A stretch of 64,000 nt of DNA, taken from positions 2,424,836 to 2,488,835 of the forward strand of contig NZ_JACHGY010000001.1 in NCBI RefSeq assembly GCF_014207595.1, given 5' to 3'. The stretch comes from Algisphaera agarilytica (GTDB lineage: Bacteria > Planctomycetota > Phycisphaerae > Phycisphaerales > Phycisphaeraceae). A model generated the notes under the pieces. That model was not told the origin of the DNA. It made no database searches and was given only the letters and a program-made list of their open reading frames with translations. The stretch's first letter is position 1. Every line of letters begins with the position of its first letter. The translations under genes were made by a program, and so were the position numbers. Shown here piece by piece: positions 43,237-51,446 of the stretch.

Positions 43237-44159
43237 CAGGAGTTCGGCGCGATGCGCAGCGCCATGATCTTGCCGTCTTTTTCCAGCAGCACCATGCCGT
43301 CGCGGACCTGGATGAGTCGATAGCCCGCGACGGATTGGCCGGGGGTGACGATCTGGCCGCCGATGACGGCCGAGCCGCGAAGGCCGTGGGCCTTGCCGCT
43401 GGCGGTGGGTGGGATGGTGGCTTCCAGACGCAGCTTCGTGGGCTCGGCGGGGGCTTGCTCGTCTACGTTCTTGGCGAGGGTCTGGACGGGAATCATGTCC
43501 AGGTCTTCCATGCCTTCGAGTTGATTCAGGTAGTCGTCCAACGGCTCGGTGACGTCGAAGGCGGCTTCGACTTCGACCGGCGCGGGCGCGATCATCGCCA
43601 TGACTTGTTGAGCGCCGCCGCCTTGGATGACGGTGAGGTAGGCCAACCCGCAGATCACGCCGAGGATGAGCAGCACCGCGATGCTGCCGACGGAGGTGTT
43701 GGATTCGGGCTGACGCGCGGTCGCGGGCTGCGCGGTGTGCGCGGTGAGCGGGTGTTGCGGGACGTGGCCGGGCGGCGGCGGGGGCGTGGGGGCGGTGGGG
43801 TGCCCGGTTTCGGGGGCCTGGCCGGTGGCGGGGTCGATGTAAGCGGGGTGTTGATTGAATCGGTCGTGCGGATCGCTGCGGGCCATCTGCACCGCCGCCG
43901 CGCCAGCGAGGGGGTGCAACGGCTTGAACTCGTGCACGGTGATGCCCATACGCAGCGCGGTTTCCTGCGCATCATCCTCGCTGCGGGCTTCGATGACCGT
44001 GCTCACGTTCTGACCCGTCTGGTGATCCAGCCCGACGATCGCAAAATGCGCCATCGGCTGCCTCTGCGCCGCGGGGGCGCCGGGGCGGCGCTGGGCGCCC
44101 TCCGACGGGGTGGCCGGTTGGTGGGGCGGGATCTGAGGTTGTCGTGAAAAGTTTGCCAT
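43236..44159 (-). CDS. Hypothetical single-pass membrane protein with GspC/PilP-like C-terminus
   Basis: 307 residues from ATG 44159. Basic, Gln/Pro-rich N-terminus; residues ~36-80 form a small domain (MAHFAIVGLDHQTGQNVSTVIEARSEDDAQETALRMGI); a Pro/Gln-rich linker; one membrane helix (VGSIAVLLILGVICGLAYLTVIQ, ~170); and a C-terminal beta domain ending GSAVIGGQIVTPGQSVAGYRLIQVRDGMVLLEKDGK, which resembles the GspC/PilP periplasmic domain. It could belong to a type II/IV-like assembly, but no such genes are in the window. Confidence 0.55.
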   Translation of the reverse strand: MANFSRQPQIPPHQPATPSEGAQRRPGAPAAQRQPMAHFAIVGLDHQTGQNVSTVIEARSEDDAQETALRMGITVHEFKPLHPLAGAAAVQMARSDPHDRFNQHPAYIDPATGQAPETGHPTAPTPPPPPGHVPQHPLTAHTAQPATARQPESNTSVGSIAVLLILGVICGLAYLTVIQGGGAQQVMAMIAPAPVEVEAAFDVTEPLDDYLNQLEGMEDLDMIPVQTLAKNVDEQAPAEPTKLRLEATIPPTASGKAHGLRGSAVIGGQIVTPGQSVAGYRLIQVRDGMVLLEKDGKIMALRIAPNS

Positions 44160-44359
44160 ACGCCGAGACTCCACCGATTTATCGGGCGCATGCCCCCCGG
44201 GGTTGAGCCGTGATGTCCCGGAAAACCACGCAAGCTTGTTCGCCTTTGCGGGTTAATCCGTTTGTGGAGGATTCCAGCCGTTCAGCGGGCGAGGCAGATC
44301 GCCGTGTGCCTACTCATGCGGGTGCCTTCTCACAGAAGCCGTGGGCAGCCCGAGCCGGC

Positions 44360-45490
44360 TCACCCGTTCTTCTGCGCGAACTCACGCATGAAGTCCGCCA
44401 GCGCCTGGGCACCTTCCAACGGCATCGCGTTGTAGATCGACGCCCGGCAGCCGCCGACGCTGCGGTGGCCCTTGAGCCCGTCCATCCCCTGGGCCGCGGC
44501 CTCAGCAATGAACTTCGCCTCGAGCTCTTCACTCGGCAGGCGGAACACGACGTTCATGGTGGACCGGTACGCCGCATCAACCGGGCAGCTGTAGTACCCG
44601 CCGCCGCCCGCCTCGGCGATCGCGTCGTACAGCAACCCGCTGCGCTTCTCGGCCATCTCCGAAGCCCACGCCAGGCCGCCCTTGCCCTTCAGCCACTCCA
44701 GCACCAGACCCACCATGTAGATCTGGAACACCGGCGGGGTGTTGAGCATCGAGCCACCCTTCACGTGGTTCGCATAATTCATGTAGTTGATCTGCTCGCC
44801 GTTGCACTGCTCGAGCACGTCGTCGCGGATGATCACGACACACACGCCCGCCGGGCCGATGTTCTTCTGCGCCCCGGCGTAGATCAGCCCGAACGGCGAG
44901 ACATCGAACGGCTTGCTCAAAAAGTCGCTGCTCATGTCCGCGACGATCGGCGCGTCGCAGCTCGGCATGGCCTTCCACTGCACGCCGCCGATGGTCTCGT
45001 TGGTCGTGAGGTGGAGGTATCGGCTGCCCTCGGTGGACTGGACGGTCGCCGGGTCGGGCAGGGTGGTGTAGCTGTTGTCGGTGCCGTCGTACACGAGGTT
45101 GACGTCCGCACCGACCGCCTTGGCGTCGGCGATGGCTTTCTTGGCCCACGCGCCGGAGTGGGTGTAGTCGACCCGCTGCCCGTTGGCCGCGAGGCTGCTG
45201 GGGATCATGCCAAACTGGAACGTCGCCCCGCCGCCGAGGAACAGCACCTGGTAGTTGTCGGGCAGCTCGAGGATTTCGCGCAGCGACGCCAACGCCGCTT
45301 CGTGCACCGCGACGACGGGCTTGCTGCGGTGACTCATCTCCATCACGCCCATACCCAGGCCTTTGCCCCCGGAAGCCGAGCCAAAGTCCACCAAGTCTGC
45401 CTGGGCCTGCTGCATCACTTCCAGCGGAAGCGTGCACGGGCCGGCGGAGAAGTTGTAGATGCGGTGGACGGCGGTCGTTTCGGTGGTCAT
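44360..45490 (-). CDS. serC: Phosphoserine aminotransferase
   Basis: 376 residues from ATG 45490 (MTTETTAVHRIYNFSAGPC), the natural SerC N-terminus. The MEMSHRS motif, GGGATFQFGMIPSS loop, ADMSSDFLS and the PLP lysine in GAQKNIGPAG are all present, and GHRSVGGCRASIYNAM closes the enzyme. It converts 3-phosphohydroxypyruvate to phosphoserine. The reading frame continues upstream without a stop to a GntR-type helix-turn-helix, so either the two are fused or they share a frame by chance. Candidate operator at 45668-45721. Confidence 0.92.
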   Translation of the reverse strand: MTTETTAVHRIYNFSAGPCTLPLEVMQQAQADLVDFGSASGGKGLGMGVMEMSHRSKPVVAVHEAALASLREILELPDNYQVLFLGGGATFQFGMIPSSLAANGQRVDYTHSGAWAKKAIADAKAVGADVNLVYDGTDNSYTTLPDPATVQSTEGSRYLHLTTNETIGGVQWKAMPSCDAPIVADMSSDFLSKPFDVSPFGLIYAGAQKNIGPAGVCVVIIRDDVLEQCNGEQINYMNYANHVKGGSMLNTPPVFQIYMVGLVLEWLKGKGGLAWASEMAEKRSGLLYDAIAEAGGGGYYSCPVDAAYRSTMNVVFRLPSEELEAKFIAEAAAQGMDGLKGHRSVGGCRASIYNAMPLEGAQALADFMREFAQKNG

Positions 45491-46006
45491 GGCGGGCAAG
45501 GGGGGTAGGGGGAACAGCGGGGAGACGCCCGGCCCCGCGATCGTCGCGGCGGGCACCAATCCCTGAGGAGCCGCACACGATACCACCCCCGCCCCTCCCC
45601 GTGGGTCGGCCGAGCCTTTCCGTTTGTTCCGTCCCCGCCGACGACGTTTGCGCCGCCCCGATCCGCCGGACTGGTCCGGTTCTGGTCTGATTTTGGTGGA
45701 CTGGTCTGGTTCCAGACCAGTGTGGCCGACCGCTTTTGTCCCCGAGTCGGGCCTAGCGCGACGAATGCGGGTCGGAGCCTGCCCGTTAACCCCCGCCGCT
45801 GGCGATGTTTTCGGCATCGGGGCGATCCGCCGTTTCCTCCCCGACCGGCTGACCTCGATCAGCCCCGCCCGCTCGAGTTGCCCCCACGCCGCCCGCACGG
45901 TTTCCCGCGACACTCCGACCTGGGCCGCCACCCGCCGTTCCCCCGGCAGCTCATCTCCCGGCCGAAACACCCCGCTCTCCACCTGCTCCCGCACCCACCG
46001 CAACAC
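45491..46006 (-). CDS. GntR-type HTH segment in frame with serC
   Basis: From GTG 46006: VLRWVREQVESGVFRPGDELPGERRVAAQVGVSRETVRAAWGQLERAGLIEV, a clear GntR winged-helix domain (~60 residues) missing its first helix, followed by a ~110-residue basic and Pro-rich linker with no effector domain. The strand stays open into serC. Just upstream is a run of eight G (minus strand); removing one G would join this frame to a GTG at 46061 and restore a normal GntR N-terminus. So it is a fusion, a short independent regulator, or a frameshifted gene. Coordinates mark the open segment, not a proven gene. Confidence 0.5.
45668..45721. promoter_or_regulatory. Candidate GntR-type operator pair upstream of serC
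   Basis: Two tandem sites 30 bp apart: 45668-45690 and 45698-45720. The second is a palindrome with 10-bp perfect arms (ACTGGTCTGG / CCAGACCAGT) around 2 nt, like GGTC-GACC GntR operators. The same bases would encode a repeated EPDQS if the frame is translated. Confidence 0.45.
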
Positions 46007-46067
46007 CCGCCCCCCCCGCGTCTCGAACCCCCAGCACCGGAATCGTTTTCTGTTCGATCACGCCTAT

Positions 46068-46096
46068 ATGATAGGTTTTTGTTTGGATTTATTCAA
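46068..46096 (-). promoter_or_regulatory. Sigma70-like promoter for the GntR segment
   Basis: On the minus strand TTGAAT (46096-46091), 17-nt spacer, TATCAT (46073-46068). A GTG at 46061 lies about 7 nt beyond the -10, so a transcript could be nearly leaderless. Confidence 0.5.
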
Positions 46097-46158
46097 GCCC
46101 TGATTTCCCAGCCTTGTGACAGTGCGTCCGGGGCCGAGGCGATCTGATTAAATGTACT

Positions 46159-46190
46159 TATCCCCTTTTCTCTCCTATCCCCTTTTCTCT
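46159..46190. repeat. Two direct copies of TATCCCCTTTTCTCT
   Basis: Exact 15-bp copies at 46159 and 46176, with a partial third after 46190. Between the GntR-like start and the amidase stop. Confidence 0.7.
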
Positions 46191-46212
46191 GCCTTTTCTC
46201 TCTCCAATGCGC

Positions 46213-47325
46213 CTACTTCTTAGGCGTGACATCAATGATCTCATCGACCGGCTCGTTCATGGGCGTACGTGAGATTTCATCCAGCGTGTCGAAGTCGATC
46301 TGATTCAGATCGGCCATATGCACCGCCCGGTCGAATTGGGTGTGGTAGTAGAACTTCATGTTCTTGATGTCGGCGGCGGTGGTCCACTGCGTGGCGCTGT
46401 AGAGCAGGTCCGGTGCTTCCACGTCGTCATCGTCGCCCTCGGCAGCGCCGAGCGGGATGTTGAAATTGTCGAGGATGCGGAAGGCTTCACGCACGGTGTC
46501 GTAGTCGCCCACGGTGGGGCGGGCGGATTGGGAGAAGGCGACCGCGCGGACGAAGCGTGACGGCGGCGTGAAGTCACCGGGCAGGCCGATCATCCCGCTG
46601 CCGGCACCCAGGGGTCCGAACGTGACGCCGCCCACTTCGCGCTCGGGGATGGAGATCGCCGAGAGGTTGATGTAGTTGTTCAGGTTGGTCATGTGCCAGT
46701 CGTAGGTCGGCGAGTTGGTGATGGTGCCCAGGTCCGCCTCGAAGACGGTGGCTTTCCCGTCGATGTATTCGACGACGATACGCCCGCCCCGGGCGTCGGC
46801 AACCAGCATGTGCAGCGGGAAGGGAAAGCCCAGCTTCGGATCATCGACCGCGACCACGCGGACATCCTTGAGCCCCTCGCGGACCTCATCAACCGTCTCG
46901 AACATCGACAGCACATAGCCCGCGAGGTGGATCCCCGCGATGGAGCGGTCCGCGTCTTCGGGCTTGTATTCTTCGTAAGTGGTGAAGCCCGGCAGGTAGA
47001 ACAGCCCGGCGGTCAGCCCCACCTCATTCATGCCGTCGCCCGGCGTGGCGTGCCCGAGCATGGCGGTCCCGACGACGCCGTATTTGCCCTTCCATTTCAT
47101 ACCGTTCTTGCCGTCGGGCATTTCCCCGGCGTCGTACTCGTACCCGCGTGGCACCACATCCAGGGTGGGCTGCAGATCGAACGGCCCCCACTCCACGGTG
47201 CGGGCCCGAACAATCGTGCCGTCTTCACCGACGAGCATGATGCCCGTGCAGGCTTCGGCCGGCCGGAAACCCAGCGGGATAAGCATCATGGCGGCGAGGG
47301 TCAGGAGAATTCGTTTCGTACCCAT
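46213..47325 (-). CDS. Choloylglycine hydrolase family linear amide C-N hydrolase
   Basis: 370 residues. Signal peptide MGTKRILLTLAAMMLIPLGF; after PAEA the mature chain begins with Cys26 (ACTGIML), the N-terminal nucleophile of the Ntn fold. R-x-x-D region RARTVEWG and the Asn sites in GMNEVGLTAG and TNSPTYDWH follow in family order. Relatives hydrolyse bile salts, penicillin V or N-acyl homoserine lactones; a marine planctomycete is more likely to use it on acyl amides, but the substrate is not known. Good ribosome site AGGAG before ATG. Confidence 0.88.
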   Translation of the reverse strand: MGTKRILLTLAAMMLIPLGFRPAEACTGIMLVGEDGTIVRARTVEWGPFDLQPTLDVVPRGYEYDAGEMPDGKNGMKWKGKYGVVGTAMLGHATPGDGMNEVGLTAGLFYLPGFTTYEEYKPEDADRSIAGIHLAGYVLSMFETVDEVREGLKDVRVVAVDDPKLGFPFPLHMLVADARGGRIVVEYIDGKATVFEADLGTITNSPTYDWHMTNLNNYINLSAISIPEREVGGVTFGPLGAGSGMIGLPGDFTPPSRFVRAVAFSQSARPTVGDYDTVREAFRILDNFNIPLGAAEGDDDDVEAPDLLYSATQWTTAADIKNMKFYYHTQFDRAVHMADLNQIDFDTLDEISRTPMNEPVDEIIDVTPKK

Positions 47326-47444
47326 GGGATGCTCCTAGGAATTGGCTTGATGGAAGTGATTTCTTTGCCAGATTATCTCACTTGGTTTAGTTCAAACAAT
47401 CTTTTTCTTGAGAAGAAGAGGGTAATGGTGCTTGTTTCCCTGTT

Positions 47445-48047
47445 CTACGCCTCCTGATCCACCGAGCCCCCTTCCCGCAGCAGCCGTTCGCGGAACGCTT
47501 GGAGTTCCTGGCGTTGGGGCAGGAGGCGTTTGCGTGTCGGCCAGTGGGTGCTCATCCACATCGCGGTGAGGGCGAAGAGGCAGAGGGGCCAGATCCAGGC
47601 GGGTTTGCCGTGGTGGGTGTAGGCGAAGCCGATGGTCATGGCGAGGGCCATGGGGACGATCAGCCAGAACACGCCGTAGGTGAAGTGGTGGATCTGTCGG
47701 CCTAGCTGGGCGATTGCCAGGTCGAGGTCTTCCAGGAGCGTGTTGCCCCGACGCACCTCGTCTCGGCGACGCTGGTCGATCGAAAACAAGAAGTAGCCCG
47801 CGCCCAGGAGATAGAGGACCGACCCCGGGATCTGATGGAAGTCGTGGCCCTCGAAGATGGGCTCGGCGACGTTGGCCGCGGCGAGGAACAGCAGGGTGAC
47901 GCTCCAGCCCGTGTCGACGATGTTCATTTCTTTGGCGGATTGTCGGCCGCGCGATTTCACCTTCTGGCGCAGCGACGATTCGTCCACGGCAAACACAGGG
48001 CGATCGGCCTGCGTGTTCCAAGCGATCTGCAAGTCATCGAAATTCAT
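47445..48047 (-). CDS. Membrane protein coupled to ECF sigma factor
   Basis: 200 residues. Start ATG 48047 sits 6 nt after AAGGAGG and overlaps the sigma stop (ATGA). A cytoplasmic N-terminus (MNFDDLQIAWNTQADRPVF) is followed by about four membrane helices (VTLLFLAAANVAEPIF, IPGSVLYLLGAGYFLF, YGVFWLIVPMALAMTIGF, WPLCLFALTAMWMS). No zinc anti-sigma motif is visible. Co-translation with the sigma factor suggests it controls it, but it could simply be part of the stimulon. Confidence 0.65.
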   Translation of the reverse strand: MNFDDLQIAWNTQADRPVFAVDESSLRQKVKSRGRQSAKEMNIVDTGWSVTLLFLAAANVAEPIFEGHDFHQIPGSVLYLLGAGYFLFSIDQRRRDEVRRGNTLLEDLDLAIAQLGRQIHHFTYGVFWLIVPMALAMTIGFAYTHHGKPAWIWPLCLFALTAMWMSTHWPTRKRLLPQRQELQAFRERLLREGGSVDQEA

Positions 48048-48553
48048 GAGATACCTCCTTCTTCGGCGGCGCGGGTGAGGCGTTGCTTGATGCGGTGGAC
48101 CTTGACGCCGACGTTGCTTTCGGAAATGCCCAGGGCCTCGGCGATCTCGGCGTAGGGGATGCCATCGAACATCATGAGGGTGACCGAGCGGTCGACTTCG
48201 TTGAGCTTGGCGATCTGCTGGTAGAGCCAAGCCAAGCGCTGGTCGTCCGGCTGATCGAGCGGGGTCAGCACCGGCTCGTGCCCGGCCAGCGGTTGGCTGC
48301 GGTGTTTCTTCTGCGTCTTAGACCAACGCATCGCGGTGTAGAGCGAGACGCGGTAGATCCACGTTGTTTCCGACGAGGCGTGTTGAAACTTGGGCACCGA
48401 CCGCCAGAGCTGGGCGCAGATTTCCTGATACAGGTCGTCCTGGTCGTGGATCGTGAAGGCGTAGGCCCGCACGACCTTGAACAGGATGCCGCGGTGCTCG
48501 GCGAGCCAGCGATCGAATGTCTGGGCCTGCGCCTTTTGCTCACGGGGTGTCAT
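48044..48553 (-). CDS. ECF-type RNA polymerase sigma factor
   Basis: 169 residues. Region 2 (AYAFTIHDQDDLYQEICAQLWRSVPKF) and region 4 (FDGIPYAEIAEALGISESNVGVKVHRIKQRL) are clear; there is no region 1 or 3. It directs transcription of a specific regulon, target promoters unknown. Stop codon overlaps the start of the membrane protein gene downstream, the pattern of a sigma/anti-sigma pair. Start at ATG 48553. Confidence 0.9.
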   Translation of the reverse strand: MTPREQKAQAQTFDRWLAEHRGILFKVVRAYAFTIHDQDDLYQEICAQLWRSVPKFQHASSETTWIYRVSLYTAMRWSKTQKKHRSQPLAGHEPVLTPLDQPDDQRLAWLYQQIAKLNEVDRSVTLMMFDGIPYAEIAEALGISESNVGVKVHRIKQRLTRAAEEGGIS

Positions 48554-48670
48554 TCAGGTCCCTGTGTGGATGAAGGCCGCGACGGCCTGGGGGATTTAGG
48601 CGGATGCGGTGAACGTCACCGCACCCTTGCCCTCACTAGTGACCGAATCGCCCGCATCTTTGCAGGTCTG

Positions 48671-48691
48671 TCGCAAAACGCTTGTTTGCGA
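48671..48691. promoter_or_regulatory. Inverted repeat upstream of the MerC-like gene
   Basis: TCGCAAA / TTTGCGA, 7-bp perfect arms with a 7-nt spacer, about 75 bp before the gene. Possible regulator site. Confidence 0.35.
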
Positions 48692-48718
48692 AACGCAGTT
48701 GGGTAGTTTGATCGTTCG

Positions 48719-48734
48719 TGATAAGCCGATATCA
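48719..48734. promoter_or_regulatory. TGATA-N6-TATCA palindrome upstream of the MerC-like gene
   Basis: Perfect 5-bp arms with 6-nt spacer, 30 bp before the first possible start. Its shape is compatible with a Zur- or Fur-type metal box, but no such box is established here. Confidence 0.35.
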
Positions 48735-48763
48735 TTTGCGGTTGGGCTTGCTCCGTACCCGCC

Positions 48764-49423
48764 TTGAGTGATCAGACTATGAATGTTTGCAAACCAGCAA
48801 TGTCCGCGTCGGCTCCCCTCTCGGAGGGGGGGCGTGAGTTGTGGTGGGATAGGCTGGGGATCTTCGCATCGGTGGCGTGCGTGGTGCATTGCCTGGCGGC
48901 GCCGTTGTTGCTGCTGTTTTTGCCGGTGCTGGGGGCGTGGTGGTCGCACCCGGCGGCGCACTGGGCGTTGGCGGCGTTGGTGCTGCCTTTGGCGGGTTTT
49001 GTGGTGATGCGGGGGTACCGCAAGCACCGTCGGCGGATCGCGGTGGTGGCGCTCGTGTTGGGGTGCGTGTTCATCGTGGCGGGGCTGGTCTTGCCTCACG
49101 TTGAGGGGGCGAGCGGGCTGTCGTTCGGGCTGTCTTCGGCTGAGGCGCAGGCGGTGGACCCCGGGCTTGACGAGTTGCTCGTGCTGGCTGGCGACGCTTC
49201 GGCCGATGCGGCGGATGAAGAGTGCAGCGACACCTGCTGCCCGTCGTTGGCGGTGGATGCCGAGACGGGGAAGGCGAGCTTCAACTTCCCGCCCGGCAGC
49301 GTCGCGACTTTCTTGGGCAGTGTGTTCCTGGTGCTGGCCCACGGGGTCAACCTGCACGGCTGCCTGTGCCTGCGTCGCTCGGCTCAGGCCTCGGCGGACG
49401 GCTGCGGGTGTGTCGACGCGTAG
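48764..49423 (+). CDS. MerC-like membrane protein
   Basis: About 219 residues from TTG 48764, or 214 from ATG 48779. Four hydrophobic helices; the first carries CVVHCLAAPLLLLFLP, the Cys-His-Cys of the MerC family. A ~50-residue hydrophilic loop has a CCPS site (ECSDTCCPSL), and the C-terminal helix LGSVFLVLAHGVNLHGC-LCLRR has further Cys and His. Known MerC transports mercuric ions; many homologues are of unknown metal specificity. There are no mer genes around. Two inverted repeats upstream may mark metal regulation. Confidence 0.72.
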   Translation: MSDQTMNVCKPAMSASAPLSEGGRELWWDRLGIFASVACVVHCLAAPLLLLFLPVLGAWWSHPAAHWALAALVLPLAGFVVMRGYRKHRRRIAVVALVLGCVFIVAGLVLPHVEGASGLSFGLSSAEAQAVDPGLDELLVLAGDASADAADEECSDTCCPSLAVDAETGKASFNFPPGSVATFLGSVFLVLAHGVNLHGCLCLRRSAQASADGCGCVDA

Positions 49424-49674
49424 ACGATGCCTGCGACGCTGACATCGAGCGGGTAAATGTATGAGTCTTTCTGGAGATTTAACTTGGTCATGCTGCGCCT
49501 CCAAACTCGGTGGATGATTTTTCTACCTAATTATGAGATAAAAAATTGAGAGTTTTAGGAGGCCGCCTGCGATCTCGGATTATGATTGAATCTTGTTGTT
49601 GAAACTTCGGATAAAGTTCTTAAGATTTAGCTGGTCTGCTTGAAAAAAGATACCTGTTCAATTCGGGGGTAATT

Positions 49675-50166
49675 ATGCCTAGTGTTGATGAAGAGCCTTC
49701 TGATCTCGGGAAGCTCGCAAAAATATTTAAAAAAAGTAAACAAGGTGGTATATACGCAACGGCACTTGCCCTGGCGGCATGGGCGGGTCAGGAAATGCCA
49801 TCCGTTAATTCAATCACCGGTCGGAACAGCGGGAGCTATAGTTCGAGTGTTGAAATAGATCTGGGGGCAGCAATATTTGTGCGTTTCGACAAGCCTGCGT
49901 CGGACGACGAGAAGGCCGTAAAACAGCAGAAATCTTTTGAAACATGGCTGGTTGATCAGTACGGGGGATTTAGTCGATATGAAGTTCGTACATCGACTTA
50001 TCCAATAAGCACGGAGCGAGATTGCTTGCTTTATACGATCGCAATCGAGTCGCGCTTGCTAAATGATTTTGGATCGCCGAAAACGAGAAGTGTGGTGCGT
50101 ACTATAGATTTGAATTTAAAGAAACACTTCACAAGGCTCGAAAGCCCCTTGGTGGTTGGGCATTAG
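49675..50166 (+). CDS. Hypothetical protein, AT-rich
   Basis: 163 residues, start ATG 49675 close after GGGGG. Two Lys-rich patches, one GGIYATALALAAWAG segment that is too short to be a confident membrane helix, and a beta-rich second half (SYSSSVEIDLGAAIFVRFD). No recognised family. Flanks 49424-49674 and 50167-50290 are likewise AT-rich and hold no other gene. Likely horizontally acquired. Confidence 0.5.
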   Translation: MPSVDEEPSDLGKLAKIFKKSKQGGIYATALALAAWAGQEMPSVNSITGRNSGSYSSSVEIDLGAAIFVRFDKPASDDEKAVKQQKSFETWLVDQYGGFSRYEVRTSTYPISTERDCLLYTIAIESRLLNDFGSPKTRSVVRTIDLNLKKHFTRLESPLVVGH

Positions 50167-50290
50167 TTGACGGCGGGGTTACTGGCTTGGGCCTATGACT
50201 TTTTGCGGTGTTCAAAACACTTGTGGGCCTGATTTGTCTTTTAGCAACAAGATGATTGATAGGGTGGTGAGAAGAGGCAAGGCGGGTAGT

Positions 50291-50908
50291 TCATGAGGGA
50301 TTCAGGCCGGCAATTTGGCTGCCAACTTCGGCCATGAGTTTGCGTTGGGTGGCGATGGGGAAGAGGTCGAACTCGCGCGCGATGTTGGAGAACGTCGCCA
50401 AGGCGATGAGCGACCACGCGGCGAGGTTGGGCTGGGCGGCGTGGTCGGGCAGGGGGGTGTCGCGGGCCTTGGCGTAGCGTTTGAGCACGTCGGCGATGAA
50501 CTTGTGGAAGCGTTGGTACATCGCGGTGAGGGCGGCGGAGATCTCGGGGTCGTCGGATTCGGAGAGGCCGGCGAAGATGATGCGGTGCAGGCCGGTCTCG
50601 CCGCGGCTCTTGCCCTCTTCGTCGAGGATGCGTCGGGCGGTCTTGCCGGGGTCGGCCGCGTCGGGCTTGGGGTCGGCGGCGAGCTGCTCTTCCCACCAAC
50701 GGGTCTCGAGCTCGTAGAGGTAGTCCAGCGTCGCTAGGAACATCGCTTTTTTGCTCGGCCAGAGCCGGTAGAGCTGGTTCTCCCGCAGCCCGCACGCCTC
50801 GGCGAGGGCGGCGGTGGTGGCGCTTCGGTAGCCCAGGTCGGCAAAGGCTTTAGCGAGCACGGGGGTGAGTTCGGTCTTGCGCTGGTCGCTGCGGTTGGGG
50901 CGGGCCAT
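50291..50908 (-). CDS. TetR-family transcriptional regulator
   Basis: 205 residues. The N-terminal HTH reads AKAFADLGYRSATTAALAEACGLRENQLYRLWPSKKAMFLATLDYL, the classical TetR_N pattern, and the rest is a helical ligand domain of unspecified family. It is divergent from the 51063-53953 gene run, and two 16-bp palindromes in the intergenic region probably bind it. Effector ligand unknown. Confidence 0.87.
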   Translation of the reverse strand: MARPNRSDQRKTELTPVLAKAFADLGYRSATTAALAEACGLRENQLYRLWPSKKAMFLATLDYLYELETRWWEEQLAADPKPDAADPGKTARRILDEEGKSRGETGLHRIIFAGLSESDDPEISAALTAMYQRFHKFIADVLKRYAKARDTPLPDHAAQPNLAAWSLIALATFSNIAREFDLFPIATQRKLMAEVGSQIAGLNPS

Positions 50909-50963
50909 GGGGTTTCCGGGAGGTGGTGGGCGGAAAAACTTACGTAAATCGTAACGCGAACGC

Positions 50964-50992
50964 TTGACACCGCGTAGACGTAAGTGGATACT
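50964..50992 (+). promoter_or_regulatory. Putative promoter of the 51063 operon
   Basis: TTGACA at 50964-50969 and GATACT at 50987-50992, 17-nt spacer. The first operator palindrome overlaps the -10, which would let TetR block polymerase. Confidence 0.5.
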
Positions 50993-50995
50993 TAC
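50980..50995. promoter_or_regulatory. TetR operator 1
   Basis: GTAAGT-N4-ACTTAC, perfect 6-bp arms, centre 24 bp from operator 2. Confidence 0.65.
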
Positions 50996-51003
50996 ATAAT
51001 AAC

Positions 51004-51019
51004 GTAAGTAAACGCTTAC
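51004..51019. promoter_or_regulatory. TetR operator 2
   Basis: GTAAGT-N4-GCTTAC, one mismatch in the right arm. A further TTACGTAA at 50940-50947 may be a third weak site toward the TetR start. Confidence 0.6.
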
Positions 51020-51062
51020 TTTATTCCCGATCCCGAAATAATTTCCCTACGAGGAGCCCGTG

Positions 51063-51446
51063 ATGTCCGAAACCGCCGACCTGAATGAGACGACCGACCG
51101 CATCAAGCCCGAGATTCAAAAACAAGGATCAAGGGTTGAAGAATGGGACCGCAAACGCCCCGTTCGTTCGGAATGGAACCAGCGACCGCGTCGGCCCCGC
51201 CGGTTGGGCGTGCTGCCGACCAAGGCGGTGCGGACCGCGGCGTTCGGCATCATCTCGTTGTCGATCTTTGCCTGCGGGGCGTTGTGCCTGCTGGCCGTGT
51301 GGGACTACGCCAACGAGGGCGTGCCCTGGCGGGCGCTGTCGAGCCTGGGCATCGTGGCCGCGACGATGGGGGCGTTTGCTTTCGTCAACGAACTCTTCGG
51401 CGAAGCGGAGAAGACCGACGCCACCATCATGGGCGGTGCGGCGTGA
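51063..51446 (+). CDS. Small membrane protein, first gene of TetR-controlled run
   Basis: 127 residues from ATG 51063 after GAGGAG. A charged N-terminus of ~55 residues rich in Arg (RPRRPRRLG) is followed by two helices (TAAFGIISLSIFACGALCLLAVW and ALSSLGIVAATMGAFAFVNEL). No known family. Its stop (TGA) overlaps the GTG start of the next gene, so the two are translationally coupled. Confidence 0.6.
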   Translation: MSETADLNETTDRIKPEIQKQGSRVEEWDRKRPVRSEWNQRPRRPRRLGVLPTKAVRTAAFGIISLSIFACGALCLLAVWDYANEGVPWRALSSLGIVAATMGAFAFVNELFGEAEKTDATIMGGAA

